Origin: an uncultured Prevotella sp.
Lineage (GTDB): Bacteria > Bacteroidota > Bacteroidia > Bacteroidales > Bacteroidaceae
Direction: 5' to 3'
Assembly (NCBI GenBank): GCA_900315775.1
Contig: ONAJ01000006.1
Coordinates: 1 to 64,000 of the forward strand
Length of the DNA: 64,000 nt
Shown here piece after piece: positions 49,339 through 59,999 of the stretch. A program made the translations under genes and the position numbers. Under the pieces are notes generated by a model. It was not told where the DNA came from. It searched no databases and saw only the letters and a list, made by a program, of their open reading frames with translations. How positions within the stretch are numbered: position 1 is the first letter of the stretch; every line of letters begins with the position of its first letter.

Positions 49339-52300
49339 TTATTTTTCACTTTTCTCCATAACCTTCCAGTAAGCCACAGGCATTACCGTCAGGATGAAGA
49401 ACATAGTGATTAACGTACCATAGCATATTACGGCACCCATAGGAACCCAGAGGGCGCTACCGCCGAGAATCATTGGAACGACGCCCATTGATGCGGCTGC
49501 CGATGTCAGGAAGATAGGACGCATACGACGTTCTGCCGCTACATGGATAGCATCCTTCAGAGAGAGATGCTCAAGTTCCTTGACCTCTGCGGCATAGTCG
49601 AAGAGGATGACACCGTTACGCACGAGGATACCCATCAGCGAGACGAAGCCGAGGACGCTGGTCAGCGAGAACTCGATGCCTTGGATGAGCAGTCCCATAG
49701 CCATACCGAAGACGCAAAGTATCAGGCAACTCATAATGAGCAATGCCTCGCTGACACTCTTGAAGTGCCACAGCAGGACGAAGAAGATAATCATAATGGA
49801 CATGATGAGGGCAGCGGCAATCTTAGGACCGTTCTCGCCGTCGTCAGCCTTCTGACCACCGTATGAGAGTGTCATTCCCTCAGGCAGTTGCAACTGCGAC
49901 AAGCGCTCCTCGACCTTTTTCGTCATAATGCCCACATTAAGACCGTAGTCCACCTCGGCCATCACCGTTACCATACGCAAGCCGTTGCGGTGGCAAATTT
50001 GTCCATACTGCCAAGTGGGCACAATATCTGCAAACTGGCGCAGTGGGACACTGGGGATAGCTTCGCCTACAGAGTGCATAGAGAGCACAGTGCTCAGGTC
50101 GGTAGGAATAGCGGCTGTAATACCAATGGGTATCAGCTCGTCCATAACATCCTGAATAGTTGCATGGTCGGCATCCTCAGTCTTCATCTTAACGTTGACG
50201 TCATAGTCACCTTCCCACGCTGTGCTGACGGTGAGACCTTCGCCATAACGGAACGCCATCTGCATCTCTACAGCCTGATTGGTAATACCCAGACGGCTTG
50301 CCTTGTCGTCATCAATCTTGATGCGGGTGGTAGAGAGGGGCTCCAGCATGTTACTGCGTACTAACATCAGACCATCCATCTTACGCAGAATGCCCACAAT
50401 GCTGTCAGAATATTTTGCCAGTTGACCGAGGTCATCGCTCTGAAGACGCACCTCAATGGGGACGGCACACGAGCTGAAGCTCAGCTGTTTTATTTTCACA
50501 TAGGCTTCGGGGAAATAGTTGGTGTACTTCTTGGTACACTCGCTTATCAGTTCCTCCGTAGCTTTGTTGCTGGTGGTGTTGACGATGAACTGAGCATAGT
50601 TCTCGCCAGCGAACTGCGGAGCGTATGCTGTATGGAAACGCGGCGATGCACTGCCCTTGAACGAGGCGATACCTACCACGCGTTCATCCTTCCGGATCAT
50701 GTGCTCCAGCGAGTCGGCAATCTCTGTAGTCTTCTCAACACCGATACCTGTTGGCAGATAAATCTCTACGGCAAACTGGTCGCGGTCGGCAACAGGCATC
50801 AGCTTGATGGGAGTCTTGGTGAATATGAACAATCCGATGATGAATCCCGCTGCTCCCATACCGATGGTTGCCCAGGGATGACGGAAGCACCATGCGATAA
50901 GCACCTTGTAGTACTTGTCCATGATGTCGAGAAGGTTGAAAGGCTTCTTGCCGTTCTTCGGCTTTGCTGCCTCGATAGGTTTCTTGATGAAGTAGTACTG
51001 CAGGATAGGCAACAGCGTCTGTGCAATAATCATTGATATGAAGAGCACGATACTGATAGCCCAAGGGAAGGAGAGCAGGAAGTCGTGGAACTGACCCGTC
51101 ATCACGATGAGGAACGGGAAGAATGTCACCGAGATACACAGCGTGGCTGTGAAGATAGACTTCAGGAAGTGGACGGTAGCGTCGATACTTGCCTGCCAAC
51201 GAGGTTTGCCCTCCGCCATCATCTCCATGTAGGAGTCGATGATGACGATGGAGTCGTCCACAATCATTCCCAGCGTCACAATAAGTGCTGCCAGCGTCAC
51301 CGTGTTCAACTCGATGCCGAACATGTAGAACGTGCCTAATGAAATGAAGATGGTTATAGGCATAGTGCCTGCTGCCACCATAGCCACACGCATAGGCATG
51401 ATGAGCACAACCACCAAGATGACCGTCGTGATGGCGATGAGCAACTCGTGCAGGAAGTTTTCGATAGACTCGTCAACCACCTTCTGCTGGTTTGTAATGG
51501 CCGTCATCTTCACGTCGTCGGGGATTTCCTTCTTGATGTTCTCCAGTTTCTTGCTAATCTCCGCGCCCATGCTCGACACATCCTGGCCTTTCTTGATTTC
51601 CACACTTAGCAGGATGCACTTGGTGCCGTTGTTGGTGATGAAGGAAGTCTTCTTGGGATACTCGCGTTTTACGGTAGCGACATCCTTCAGACGTACAATG
51701 TTGCCGTTGGCGTCAGTATAGATAACGGTGTTTTCAACGTCGTAGATTTTGTTCAGCGCGTGGTCCACATAGATAGGCGACTTGTAGCCTTCGTTCTTCA
51801 TGCGTCCGGCAGTAGTCACAAAACCCTTGCTGGTCAGTATATGTCCTATGGTGACATAGTTGATGCCGTAGTGTGATAGCTTGTCGGAGTTCAGGTAGAT
51901 GCTTATCTGGTCCTTCTGCATGCCGAAGACGCTCATCTTTCCTACACTTGGAATCATTCGCAGCGAGTCGATGAGTTGGTTCATATAGTCATTCAGCTCA
52001 CGATAAGTCTTGTCCTTCGACTCCATAGCAAGCAGCAAGGCTGACGTGTCGCCGAAGTCGTCGTTCACCTGAATTGCCAGCACTCCGTCGGGCAACTGGT
52101 TCTTGAAGCCCTGAACACCGTGCTTGAACTTCGACCAGAACTCGTCCTTGTTGGTAAGGTCGTCATTCAGCTCCACCTGAATGATACAGAGTCCGTCTTT
52201 AGAATAAGAAACGGTCTTTTCCTTCTTTACCTCACGATATTGAAAGATGTATTTCTCCAGCGGTTTGGTAACCTGTTCTTCCATCTCCTGTGCGGTAACA

Positions 52301-52482
52301 CCAGGATAGACTGCAACAACGATACCCTGACGGATGGTGAAGTCAGGGAACTCGTTCTTGTTGATGTTCGCCAAACCAAAGATGCCCAGAGCCACCAAGC
52401 AGCTCACGAGCAATATGATTATCTGCCTGTAGTGCATAGACCACTCCTGCAGCGTCATTTTCTTTTCTTTCTTCTCTTCCAT
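49339..52482 (-). CDS. RND-family efflux transporter (AcrB/MexB-like)
   Basis: 1047 residues from ATG 52482 (an in-frame TTG lies three codons upstream). Twelve-helix RND architecture: one N-terminal helix, large periplasmic loop, helices 2-6 (e.g. IVTLGMIVDDSIVIIDSY with the proton-relay Asp pair), second loop, helices 7-12. It is a proton-driven exporter; substrates cannot be told, and similar pumps in Bacteroidetes export drugs, bile salts or fatty acids. In operon with adaptor and TolC partner. Confidence 0.95.
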   Translation of the reverse strand: MEEKKEKKMTLQEWSMHYRQIIILLVSCLVALGIFGLANINKNEFPDFTIRQGIVVAVYPGVTAQEMEEQVTKPLEKYIFQYREVKKEKTVSYSKDGLCIIQVELNDDLTNKDEFWSKFKHGVQGFKNQLPDGVLAIQVNDDFGDTSALLLAMESKDKTYRELNDYMNQLIDSLRMIPSVGKMSVFGMQKDQISIYLNSDKLSHYGINYVTIGHILTSKGFVTTAGRMKNEGYKSPIYVDHALNKIYDVENTVIYTDANGNIVRLKDVATVKREYPKKTSFITNNGTKCILLSVEIKKGQDVSSMGAEISKKLENIKKEIPDDVKMTAITNQQKVVDESIENFLHELLIAITTVILVVVLIMPMRVAMVAAGTMPITIFISLGTFYMFGIELNTVTLAALIVTLGMIVDDSIVIIDSYMEMMAEGKPRWQASIDATVHFLKSIFTATLCISVTFFPFLIVMTGQFHDFLLSFPWAISIVLFISMIIAQTLLPILQYYFIKKPIEAAKPKNGKKPFNLLDIMDKYYKVLIAWCFRHPWATIGMGAAGFIIGLFIFTKTPIKLMPVADRDQFAVEIYLPTGIGVEKTTEIADSLEHMIRKDERVVGIASFKGSASPRFHTAYAPQFAGENYAQFIVNTTSNKATEELISECTKKYTNYFPEAYVKIKQLSFSSCAVPIEVRLQSDDLGQLAKYSDSIVGILRKMDGLMLVRSNMLEPLSTTRIKIDDDKASRLGITNQAVEMQMAFRYGEGLTVSTAWEGDYDVNVKMKTEDADHATIQDVMDELIPIGITAAIPTDLSTVLSMHSVGEAIPSVPLRQFADIVPTWQYGQICHRNGLRMVTVMAEVDYGLNVGIMTKKVEERLSQLQLPEGMTLSYGGQKADDGENGPKIAAALIMSIMIIFFVLLWHFKSVSEALLIMSCLILCVFGMAMGLLIQGIEFSLTSVLGFVSLMGILVRNGVILFDYAAEVKELEHLSLKDAIHVAAERRMRPIFLTSAAASMGVVPMILGGSALWVPMGAVICYGTLITMFFILTVMPVAYWKVMEKSEK

Positions 52483-52484
52483 AA

Positions 52485-52536
52485 TTGTCAATTATGCATT
52501 ATGAATTATGCATTATGAATTATGCATTGTCAATTA
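52485..52536 (+). repeat. ATTATGCATTATGA repeats between pump and adaptor genes
   Basis: About three units alternating AATTATGCATT and ATGAATTATGC. They fill the gap and touch the adaptor stop codon. Confidence 0.85.
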
Positions 52537-53559
52537 CTTCACAATCTCCACCTTCATACCGTTGCTGACCTTCTGCTGACCTGAAACGATGAGTTGGTCG
52601 CCGGCAGAGAGACCTCCGCTAACCTTAGCACCTTGTGCGGTTTCGTTGCTGATGATGATTTCGCGTTTCACAGCCTTTCCGCCGTTTACTACCCATACGA
52701 AGGTCTTGTTGTCGCCGTCGAGCTGTACCAGGTTGGCGGGAACAAATACACCCGTAGAACCCTGCATGTAGTTGGTGAATGCCTGACAAATCATTCCTGG
52801 CAGAAGCTGTCTGTCGGGATTAAGTATGGTAGCCTTCACCTCGTAAGTACGAGAACGGGGGTCGGCACTCACGCCGCGCTCTGTCACATTACCGGAGAAC
52901 TCGCGGTTGTTCAGTGCCGGCACGATAATCTTCATTGAAGAACCCTTTGCAATACGCTGAACGTCATTTTCGGGAACAGCAATCTTTACCTTTACGCTAC
53001 CGATGTTTACCAACTTAACGATGGGTGATGCAGGACTTACATTCTGACCTATCTCAGCATCCTTAGTAGCGATATATCCGCTGAAAGGGGCATAGAGCTT
53101 GGTGTCGGAAAGCGACTTCCTTGCCATAGCTTCCTGAGCTGTTGCCGACTTCAACTGGTTGTCAATCTGTATCCATTGCATCTCGGGCAGAGAACCAGCA
53201 TCGTGCAGTTCCTTCATACGGTTGTATGTGTCTTGAGTCTGATCCAGAGCGGTCTTCGCTATTTTATAGGCGTTCTGCATCGTCGTGGGGTCCAGTTCCG
53301 CAATGAGCTGTCCCTGATGTACCGTCTGACCGGCATTAACGTAAATTCTTTTAATAGTTCCCGTTGATGCAAATGAAAGAAATGCTCCATTTGACTCTTC
53401 AATAGTTCCGGAAAAACCCTGTTCGCCGTTAACAGCTTCTGACTGAATCTGCTGAACTTTCACTCTGACGGTCTGTTCCTGAACATTCTTGTTCTTATTG
53501 CCACAACTGCCAAAAACTGCAAGCATCGCAGCAGCAAAAATTAAATATTTCTGTTTCAT
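52534..53559 (-). CDS. RND periplasmic adaptor (membrane-fusion) lipoprotein
   Basis: 341 residues. Lipoprotein signal with FGSC (C19). Barrel-sandwich lipoyl-like halves (GTIKRIYVNAGQTVHQGQLIAELD and YAPFSGYIATKDAEIGQNV, in part) flank a short helical hairpin, followed by the beta-barrel and membrane-proximal domains. It links the RND pump to the TolC-type duct. It is the first gene of the three-gene efflux operon; 47 bases separate it from the AraC-type regulator upstream on the same strand. Confidence 0.94.
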   Translation of the reverse strand: MKQKYLIFAAAMLAVFGSCGNKNKNVQEQTVRVKVQQIQSEAVNGEQGFSGTIEESNGAFLSFASTGTIKRIYVNAGQTVHQGQLIAELDPTTMQNAYKIAKTALDQTQDTYNRMKELHDAGSLPEMQWIQIDNQLKSATAQEAMARKSLSDTKLYAPFSGYIATKDAEIGQNVSPASPIVKLVNIGSVKVKIAVPENDVQRIAKGSSMKIIVPALNNREFSGNVTERGVSADPRSRTYEVKATILNPDRQLLPGMICQAFTNYMQGSTGVFVPANLVQLDGDNKTFVWVVNGGKAVKREIIISNETAQGAKVSGGLSAGDQLIVSGQQKVSNGMKVEIVK

Positions 53560-53606
53560 TTTAGTATTAAATTATGTTTATGTTATTCTTATTTATGCTT
53601 GTTTTA

Positions 53607-54506
53607 CTAATGATATTTCTTACGATATTCCAAAGGCGTCATTCCGGAATGCTCCTTGAAATATTTTCCGAAGAATGAGGCATTGGGGAAGTTCAGGTCG
53701 TTGGCAATCTCCTGCATCGTCATGTCTGTGAAACGCAGTCGGTACTCGATGGCCTTCATCGTGAAGAGCTGTATATAGACGCTCGGACGACGGTTCATTG
53801 TCTCCTTGAGTATTGTGGAGAGATATTTCGGGGTGATGTTTAGCTGCTTGGCAAAGAATTCGACCTTGCGGATGCGACCGTCGCTATTTTCTAATAATGA
53901 CATAAACTTATCAATGATGTGACGTTTATGGATGTTTGGCAAATTCAAATCCTGATACTCTGACTCAACAATTTTTCTTGAACGGCGCATCAAGGAAAGC
54001 AATTCCAGCATTGTAGTTCCAGTGAGCGAGCGAATGATGTCGTAATAAAGTATGGAAGAAGTGTCTGCCATCCTGCGACATAGTAAATTGAAGTAAGTAT
54101 CCACTATGGATACATCGTTGTCATCGAGATGAACAACGGGATTCAATTTCAGTTGCGTCATGTCGGCAAGACTTATATTGGTGTTAATATTTATGTTGAA
54201 CAGCTCATTTCTTGAAAACCATATCTGACGACAGACGAAATCGGACGAAGTGAGGAAATTACCTATAATGCTGTGAGCCATATAGAGAAACATGTCGTTC
54301 TTCTGCAATTTTATGGTAGTGCCATCATATTCAAACTGAACCATACCTCTAGTGCAAAAGAAAAAAATTCCATGTTCTCCATTAAAACTCTTGCCTGGTG
54401 GAAAATATTTAAACTTATCTACCATCACCAGGTCGTCACTATCGCCCATCCTATATGAGTTTACTCCCTTAGGAGGGGTAAGGCTATGAATTGCTATGCT
54501 GTCCAT
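53607..54506 (-). CDS. AraC-family transcriptional regulator
   Basis: 299 residues. The N-terminal cupin-like sensing domain covers about 25-150. The C-terminal double HTH (about 200-298) has FAKQLNITPKYLSTILKE and the second-helix signature IANDLNFPNASFFGKYFKEHSGMTPLEYRK. It is probably the local activator of the efflux operon directly downstream; this is inferred from position only. Confidence 0.92.
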   Translation of the reverse strand: MDSIAIHSLTPPKGVNSYRMGDSDDLVMVDKFKYFPPGKSFNGEHGIFFFCTRGMVQFEYDGTTIKLQKNDMFLYMAHSIIGNFLTSSDFVCRQIWFSRNELFNININTNISLADMTQLKLNPVVHLDDNDVSIVDTYFNLLCRRMADTSSILYYDIIRSLTGTTMLELLSLMRRSRKIVESEYQDLNLPNIHKRHIIDKFMSLLENSDGRIRKVEFFAKQLNITPKYLSTILKETMNRRPSVYIQLFTMKAIEYRLRFTDMTMQEIANDLNFPNASFFGKYFKEHSGMTPLEYRKKYH

Positions 54507-54524
54507 TATTTACATTCTAATGTG

Positions 54525-54532
54525 CAAATTTA
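54525..54532 (-). promoter_or_regulatory. -7 box upstream of the AraC-type gene
   Basis: TAAATTTG on the minus strand, 18 bases before the start codon. No convincing -33 box was found. Confidence 0.45.
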
Positions 54533-54621
54533 GCTAAAACTTTTCCTTATTTGCTGTTCTATTTTTCTTTAATTATGGTTTGTATGTCTAAAATGACATA
54601 TTTCTATAAAAATGGAAATAT

Positions 54622-55506
54622 TTAGAGAAAATTAGAACATATGTTTTCGTCGTCAGGAGAGAACCAGCGTATCTCGGGGTCTCGCTTGAACCATGTGAGC
54701 TGTTTACGACAGTAGCGACGGGTGTTTCCCTTGATGCGTTCTACAGCTTCTGGGAGTGTCCATATGCCGTCGAAGTAGCAGAACAGTTCCTTGTAGCCCA
54801 CAGTATTCAGGGCGTTGAGATGACGAAGAGGGTACATAGCGCGAGCCTCTTCCAGGAGTCCGTCCTCCATCATCTGGTCCACACGTCGGTTGATGCGTTC
54901 GTAGAGTTCCTCACGAGGTCGCGTAAGTCCTATCTTCACAATGTTGAAGGGGCGCTCCTTGCGTGTGTTTGTTCGGAACGAAGTGTATGTCTTTCCCGTC
55001 TGGTGACATATCTCGAGGGCGTGGATGACGCGACGAGGATTGTTGCGGTCAACGACTTCGTAGTGCTCGGGGTCGAGTTGGCGGAGCTCTTCTACCAAGG
55101 CTGGCAGCCCTTCTTCTGCATAGCGACGTTTCATTTCCTCGCGGATGTCGTCGCGGATGGTAGGGATATCGTCAATACCGTTGCAGACGGCATCTATGTA
55201 CATCATAGAGCCACCCGTCATTAATGAAAGCCTCTCCCCAGACCCCTCCCCAAGCAGTTTCATGACGTCCTGCTCGTACATCGAAGCACTGTAATAATCG
55301 GTTATGGAGTGGGTGCCGACAAAGTGGTGTTTCACACGCGCCTGTTGCTCTGCCGTAGGAGCAGCGGTACCTATGGGTATCTCACGGAATATCTGGCGCG
55401 AATCGGCGTTGATGATATCCGTATGAAAACGTTCGGCAAGACGAATGCATAGCTCCGTCTTGCCGACACCGGTAGGTCCTGTTATAACAACGAGCGTTGT
55501 GCTCAT
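54622..55506 (-). CDS. miaA: tRNA dimethylallyltransferase with a repeat-derived segment
   Basis: 294 residues. P-loop GPTGVGKTE (10-18), DSRQIF (35-40), and [18 protein letters not shown] in the core. It attaches dimethylallyl to A37 of tRNAs reading UNN codons. Residues about 84-93 ([10 protein letters not shown]) are encoded by 55230-55252, which copies the CCTCTCCCCAG intergenic repeat; this replaces the usual loop before the MTGG strand. Last gene of the lpxD-lpxC/fabZ-lpxA-miaA run, 10 bases after lpxA. Confidence 0.94.
   Translation of the reverse strand: MSTTLVVITGPTGVGKTELCIRLAERFHTDIINADSRQIFREIPIGTAAPTAEQQARVKHHFVGTHSITDYYSASMYEQDVMKLLGEGSGERLSLMTGGSMMYIDAVCNGIDDIPTIRDDIREEMKRRYAEEGLPALVEELRQLDPEHYEVVDRNNPRRVIHALEICHQTGKTYTSFRTNTRKERPFNIVKIGLTRPREELYERINRRVDQMMEDGLLEEARAMYPLRHLNALNTVGYKELFCYFDGIWTLPEAVERIKGNTRRYCRKQLTWFKRDPEIRWFSPDDENICSNFL
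55230..55252 (+). repeat. In-frame copy of the CTCTCCCC intergenic repeat in miaA
   Basis: The sequence begins GCCTCTCCCCAG, as at 43421-43432, then GACCCCTCCCC. It codes in the minus direction for LGEGSGERL. Confidence 0.75.
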
Positions 55507-55516
55507 AATTATAATG

Positions 55517-56287
55517 TTATCTTATTATACCACGCTTTGAGGACTCCACGAAGTCGATGATATACTGAACTTCCGGAATTATTTCCATGTTCTTCTTAAT
55601 CTCTTCAATGCCTTCCTTTATGAGTCCCTTTGAGTAGAGCAGGTGATAAGCCTGGTCGATGGCGTGAATGGTGTCGTTAGAGAAACCTCGACGACGGAGA
55701 CCGATGAGGTTCACACCTGCAAAACGAATAGGCTCCTTGCCTGCGATGACATATGGAGGAATGTCCTGACTGGTGCGGCTGCCGCCCTGGAACATTCCGT
55801 AGCCACCGACACGACAGAACTGGTGGAACAGACATGTTGCAGAGATAATGGCGCAGTCGTCAATCTCTACCTCACCAGCAAGTTTTGTGGAGTTGCCGAT
55901 GATACAGCCGTTACCAACGACACAGTCGTGAGCAATGTGCATATTCTCCATGAGTAGGTTATTGTTGCCTACAACAGTCTTGCCCTTGCTGGCTGTACCG
56001 CGTGAGATGGTTACATTCTCGCGGATGCTGTTGTTGTCGCCAATCTCAGCTGTGGTCTCCTCGCCCTTGAACTTCAGGTCCTGGGGCTTGGTGGCGATGC
56101 TGCAGCCTGGGAAGAACTCGTTGTTGTTACCAATACGTGCACCATAGTTTATGGTTACATTATTCTGAAGGACGTTGTTGTCGCCCATAACCGTGTTGCG
56201 GTCTATGTAGCAGAACGGTCCTATAATGTTGTTGTCTCCAAGTTTGGCCTCGGGATGAACGAAGGCCATAGGGCTTATTTGATTCAT
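55517..56287 (-). CDS. lpxA: UDP-N-acetylglucosamine acyltransferase
   Basis: 256 residues, left-handed beta helix of hexapeptide repeats. H in [13 protein letters not shown] (catalytic His) and the [20 protein letters not shown] segment typify LpxA. It attaches the first 3-hydroxyacyl chain in lipid A synthesis. The upstream 81-base gap to lpxC/fabZ contains TATTTAC-type repeats. Confidence 0.95.
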   Translation of the reverse strand: MNQISPMAFVHPEAKLGDNNIIGPFCYIDRNTVMGDNNVLQNNVTINYGARIGNNNEFFPGCSIATKPQDLKFKGEETTAEIGDNNSIRENVTISRGTASKGKTVVGNNNLLMENMHIAHDCVVGNGCIIGNSTKLAGEVEIDDCAIISATCLFHQFCRVGGYGMFQGGSRTSQDIPPYVIAGKEPIRFAGVNLIGLRRRGFSNDTIHAIDQAYHLLYSKGLIKEGIEEIKKNMEIIPEVQYIIDFVESSKRGIIR

Positions 56288-56368
56288 CTTTGTAATTTAC
56301 GATTTGACTATTTACTATTTACTATTTGACGATTTCTTCGAACAAGTTCTCAAGGAACTTCTATTTAT
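56288..56368 (+). repeat. Repeat-filled gap between lpxC/fabZ and lpxA
   Basis: ATTTACTATTTACTATTTGACGATTT and similar words (in part) at 56296-56332 are the reverse complement of those at 28862-28943. The inverted pair GAACAAGTTC and GAACTTC follows. No promoter box was seen. Confidence 0.7.
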
Positions 56369-57754
56369 TTATTTGTTCTTCACAATTTGAGCTGTGAATG
56401 TTGCTTCGCTGACGATGGTGTCGCCTACGAACATATAGCCCTTCATAGAACTTACTCCGTGACGAACAGGAGCGAGGAGATCGACCTTGAAGAGTAGTGT
56501 GTCGCCAGGAACCACCTTCTGGCGGAACTTGACGTCGTCAATCTTCATGAAGTAGGTGCTCCAACGCTCGGGCTCCTCGAGGGTGTTAAGAACGAGAAGA
56601 CCGCCACACTGTGCCATAGCCTCTATCTGGAGGACTCCAGGCATTACGGGCTCTTCGGGGAAGTGACCTGTGAAGAAAGGCTCGTTGCTGGTAATGTTCT
56701 TCAGTCCTACGATGCTGTTAGGTCCAATAGAGATAACTTTATCGACGAGCTGCATAGGATAGCGGTGTGGGAGTAATTCGCGAATTCGGTTTACGTCCAT
56801 TACCGGTGGCTCGTTAGGATCGTAGAATGGTGCCTGAACCTCGTGCTTGCGTATCTCCTTACGCATAAGACGTGCAAACTTGTTGTTTACGGTATGTCCG
56901 GGACGCGTAGCTACGATGCGACCTTTAATCGGTTTGCCGATAAGCGCCATATCGCCGATGATGTCGAGCAGTTTGTGACGTGTGCACTCGTTGTCCCAAA
57001 CGAGGGGCTTGTGCTGGATATATCCTAACTTTGTGGCGTCAAGACGTGGTACACCGAGCAGGTCGGCAAGTTTGTCGAGTTTGTCCTGTTCCAGCTGACG
57101 CTCATAGATAACGATAGCATTATCCATATCACCGCCCTTGATGAGGTTGGCGCTGAGCAGAGGCTCTATGTCGCGAACGAATACGAAGGTACGTGCGGCA
57201 GCAATGTCGCTGACGAACTTATCCATATTGTCAAGGGTAGCAAACTGACTGCTTATGAACTTAGAGTCGAAAGAGCACATCGCAGTAATTGAGAAGTCGT
57301 CGTCGGGGAGGATGGTGATGCAAGAGCCAGTCTTGTCATCCTTGATCTCCATCTTGTGACGAATGACGTAATAGTCCTTCGGAGCATTCTGTTCAACAGT
57401 TCCTATCTCCTGAATCTTCTCGACATAGTTTTTAGAAGAGCCGTCGAGGATAGGGAACTCCGGACCGTTGACCTGGATAAGACAGTTGTCGATACCAAGA
57501 GCATAGAGTGCTGCCATTCCGTGTTCTACGGTTGACACGCGGATGTCGCCCTTGGCGAGAACGGTTCCTCGTTGTGTGTCAACGACGTTCTCGGCTACTG
57601 CATCGATGATAGGCTCGCCCTCAAGGTCGATGCGCTGAATCTTGTAACCAGTATTCTCTGGTGCGGGGTTGAAAGTAACGGTGATGCTAAGTCCCGTATG
57701 CAGTCCTTTTCCAAACAAAGAGAAGCTGCCTTTGAGAGTTTTCTGTTTCATCAT
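56369..57754 (-). CDS. Bifunctional LpxC deacetylase / FabZ dehydratase
   Basis: 461 residues. The LpxC part (about 1-300) has TVEHGMAAL with the zinc His, and [15 protein letters not shown] with the second His and Asp. The FabZ part (about 315-461) has [12 protein letters not shown] and the catalytic [15 protein letters not shown]. The fusion of lipid A deacetylase to 3-hydroxyacyl-ACP dehydratase is typical of Bacteroidetes and joins lipid A commitment to fatty acid supply. It overlaps the lpxD stop by four bases. Confidence 0.95.
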   Translation of the reverse strand: MMKQKTLKGSFSLFGKGLHTGLSITVTFNPAPENTGYKIQRIDLEGEPIIDAVAENVVDTQRGTVLAKGDIRVSTVEHGMAALYALGIDNCLIQVNGPEFPILDGSSKNYVEKIQEIGTVEQNAPKDYYVIRHKMEIKDDKTGSCITILPDDDFSITAMCSFDSKFISSQFATLDNMDKFVSDIAAARTFVFVRDIEPLLSANLIKGGDMDNAIVIYERQLEQDKLDKLADLLGVPRLDATKLGYIQHKPLVWDNECTRHKLLDIIGDMALIGKPIKGRIVATRPGHTVNNKFARLMRKEIRKHEVQAPFYDPNEPPVMDVNRIRELLPHRYPMQLVDKVISIGPNSIVGLKNITSNEPFFTGHFPEEPVMPGVLQIEAMAQCGGLLVLNTLEEPERWSTYFMKIDDVKFRQKVVPGDTLLFKVDLLAPVRHGVSSMKGYMFVGDTIVSEATFTAQIVKNK

Positions 57755-58737
57755 ATCGTTTTCTTTTTAAGTTCTTCTACTTCTTTACGCAATGCGCTGA
57801 GTTCTTTGTACATGTCGGGCAGACGACGAAGGATTGCCATTCCTTTGAAGTACACCTTTGGGTCCATAGCTGGTGATCCGATGAGCTGTTCACCATTACC
57901 TTTAGTGTCACCGATGACACCACACTGAGCACCTACAAAGGTCTTGTCGGCAACGTGGATGTGACCGGCGAAACCAGCCTGACCGCCTACCATACACCAA
58001 GCGCCTATCTTGGTGCTACCGGCGAGTCCTGCCTGCGCCGACATAACGGTGTTTTCACCCACTTCGCAGTTGTGAGCTACCTGAACAAGGTTGTCGAGTT
58101 TGACACCCTTGTGAACAACGGTACTACCCATAGTAGAGCGGTCAACACAGGTGTTGGCACCAATCTCTACGTCGTCCTCGATGATGACGTTTCCTATCTG
58201 AGGTATCTTGTCGTAGCTGTCAGTATTAGGAGCGAAACCGAAGCCGTCAGCACCTATCACAGCGCCAGCATGTAGGGTTACACGATTACCTATCTTACAA
58301 CCGTGATAAATAGTAACGTGGGGGTTAATGGTACAGCCCTCGCCAATCTCTACATTGTCGCCAACGTAAGCGAAAGGACCTATGTAGGTGTCCTTGCCAA
58401 TCTTTGCGGTAGGCGAAACGAAAGCAAGAGAGTCGATACCTGTCTTACGCGGCATCATGCTCTGGTAGAGCTGTAGTAGTTTGGCTACACACTCGTAGGC
58501 ATTAGCAACGCGGATGAGAGTAGCCTTAACTGGTTTCTCAAGTTCTACATCCTCGTTTACAAGGACTATGCTCGACTCTGTATCGTATAGATAGTGTGTG
58601 TACTTGGGATTCGAGAGGAACGAGATAGCTCCGGGCTTTCCTTCCTCAATCTTTGCGAAGGTGTTGATGGTGGCATTTTCGTCGCCTTCAACACGTCCCT
58701 GAATAAATTCTGCGATTTGTTTTGCTGTAAATTCCAT
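57751..58737 (-). CDS. lpxD: UDP-3-O-acylglucosamine N-acyltransferase
   Basis: 328 residues. N-terminal nucleotide-binding domain (1-100) and hexapeptide-repeat helix (about 105-290) with GADGFGFAP and [12 protein letters not shown] (catalytic His). A C-terminal helix ends in EELKKKTI. It adds the second acyl chain to lipid A precursor. First gene of lpxD-lpxC/fabZ-lpxA-miaA. Confidence 0.95.
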   Translation of the reverse strand: MEFTAKQIAEFIQGRVEGDENATINTFAKIEEGKPGAISFLSNPKYTHYLYDTESSIVLVNEDVELEKPVKATLIRVANAYECVAKLLQLYQSMMPRKTGIDSLAFVSPTAKIGKDTYIGPFAYVGDNVEIGEGCTINPHVTIYHGCKIGNRVTLHAGAVIGADGFGFAPNTDSYDKIPQIGNVIIEDDVEIGANTCVDRSTMGSTVVHKGVKLDNLVQVAHNCEVGENTVMSAQAGLAGSTKIGAWCMVGGQAGFAGHIHVADKTFVGAQCGVIGDTKGNGEQLIGSPAMDPKVYFKGMAILRRLPDMYKELSALRKEVEELKKKTI

Positions 58738-58759
58738 GGTTTATAATATATTTTGTGGG

Positions 58760-58767
58760 CAAAGATA
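58760..58767 (-). promoter_or_regulatory. -7 box of the lpxD operon
   Basis: TATCTTTG on the minus strand, 22 bases before the lpxD start. The -33 match is poor, and the promoter lies in the short gap after the HD-domain gene. Confidence 0.55.
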
Positions 58768-58778
58768 CGAATTATTTC

Positions 58779-59999
58779 TTACATTCGTTGATAACAGAGG
58801 TAATATTTGCGTATTTTTTTTGAAAGAAGCTCTACATTAAGTATTTCCGACGCCTCAGCAATGTCCTTTAGGGTGTTGTCCTTGTTAAGAATTGAGATGT
58901 GGTCGTCGTGAATGTCGTACATATCTTTCTGAATGGTGTTGAGACTAATGAGGAACCACGCGTCTTCGGGTGTTATGCCGAAATGCTCTGCCAACTCCTT
59001 GCGAAGTTCTGCTATCCGTTCGTCGCTGACCTCTTCATCGTGTATCTCCACGCGGAAGGGACGACGTTCTATCAGGTCGTTAGAGAGTAGCGCAAGTACT
59101 TTGTCATCACTGTCTTTCCACACTTTTACGGCACTCCATATATCGTTATCGTCGAGGTCCACATAGTGTTTCAATGCCTCCGAGTCGGTATGGAAATGAG
59201 CTGCATCGACATCGTTGTACAGGAAATAGTGAAGGGCAGGGGAGGCGAAGAGTTCCACACCCTCGCTGGCGAGTTTCTTGGCACGCAGTAGGGCGTTTAC
59301 CAACACCTTTTCGCACGCAACGGTGGTCTTGTGCAGATATACCTGCCAATACATCAGTCGTCGTGAGGTGAGGTAGTTCTCTATGGAATAGATGCCTTTA
59401 TAGTCTATAACCAGCTGGTCATCGACGACATTGAGCATCTTTATTATTCGTGCTGACCCGATGTTCCCCTCGGTGACACCCGTGAAGAAGGAGTCGCGAC
59501 GCAGATAGTCCAGACGGTCCATATCGAGCTGTGATGAGATAAGCTGGTGGAGGAAGCGCTTGGGATATTCGTCTCGGAAAATCTTTATGGCGAGGGTAAG
59601 CTCTCCACCCATCTCCTTGTTCATCTTGTCCATCATCATCAACGATATCTCCTCGTGTGAGATTCCGTGGATGAGTGTGTTCTCGAGGACGTGTGAGAAC
59701 GGTCCGTGCCCGATGTCGTGCATGAGTATCGCGGCTTGAACAGCCTCCGCTTCCGAGTCGAAGATAAAGATGCCTTTCTGTGAGAGCACTTTTATTGCTT
59801 CACTCATAAGGTGAAAGGCTCCCAGCGAGTGTTGAAAACGGGTATGCTGTGCGCCAGGATAAACCACCGAAGCCATTCCCAGTTGCTTTATGCGACTGAG
59901 ACGTTGCATCAAGGGGTGTTTGACAATCTGCAGTAGCAGACCTCGCGGCACGTTGATGAAACCGAAAACGGGATCGATGATGGTCTTTATGTCGTTCAT
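58779..59999 (-). CDS. HD-domain phosphohydrolase (dGTPase-like)
   Basis: 406 residues. Metal-binding HD motif H94-D95 in [15 protein letters not shown], with H52 and H57 in TRFQHSLG upstream. The helical C-terminal part includes [15 protein letters not shown], the conserved active-site helix of SAMHD1/YwfO-like nucleotide hydrolases. It likely hydrolyses dNTPs or related nucleotides. Its start overlaps the pyrF stop by four bases. Confidence 0.9.
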   Translation of the reverse strand: MNDIKTIIDPVFGFINVPRGLLLQIVKHPLMQRLSRIKQLGMASVVYPGAQHTRFQHSLGAFHLMSEAIKVLSQKGIFIFDSEAEAVQAAILMHDIGHGPFSHVLENTLIHGISHEEISLMMMDKMNKEMGGELTLAIKIFRDEYPKRFLHQLISSQLDMDRLDYLRRDSFFTGVTEGNIGSARIIKMLNVVDDQLVIDYKGIYSIENYLTSRRLMYWQVYLHKTTVACEKVLVNALLRAKKLASEGVELFASPALHYFLYNDVDAAHFHTDSEALKHYVDLDDNDIWSAVKVWKDSDDKVLALLSNDLIERRPFRVEIHDEEVSDERIAELRKELAEHFGITPEDAWFLISLNTIQKDMYDIHDDHISILNKDNTLKDIAEASEILNVELLSKKIRKYYLCYQRM

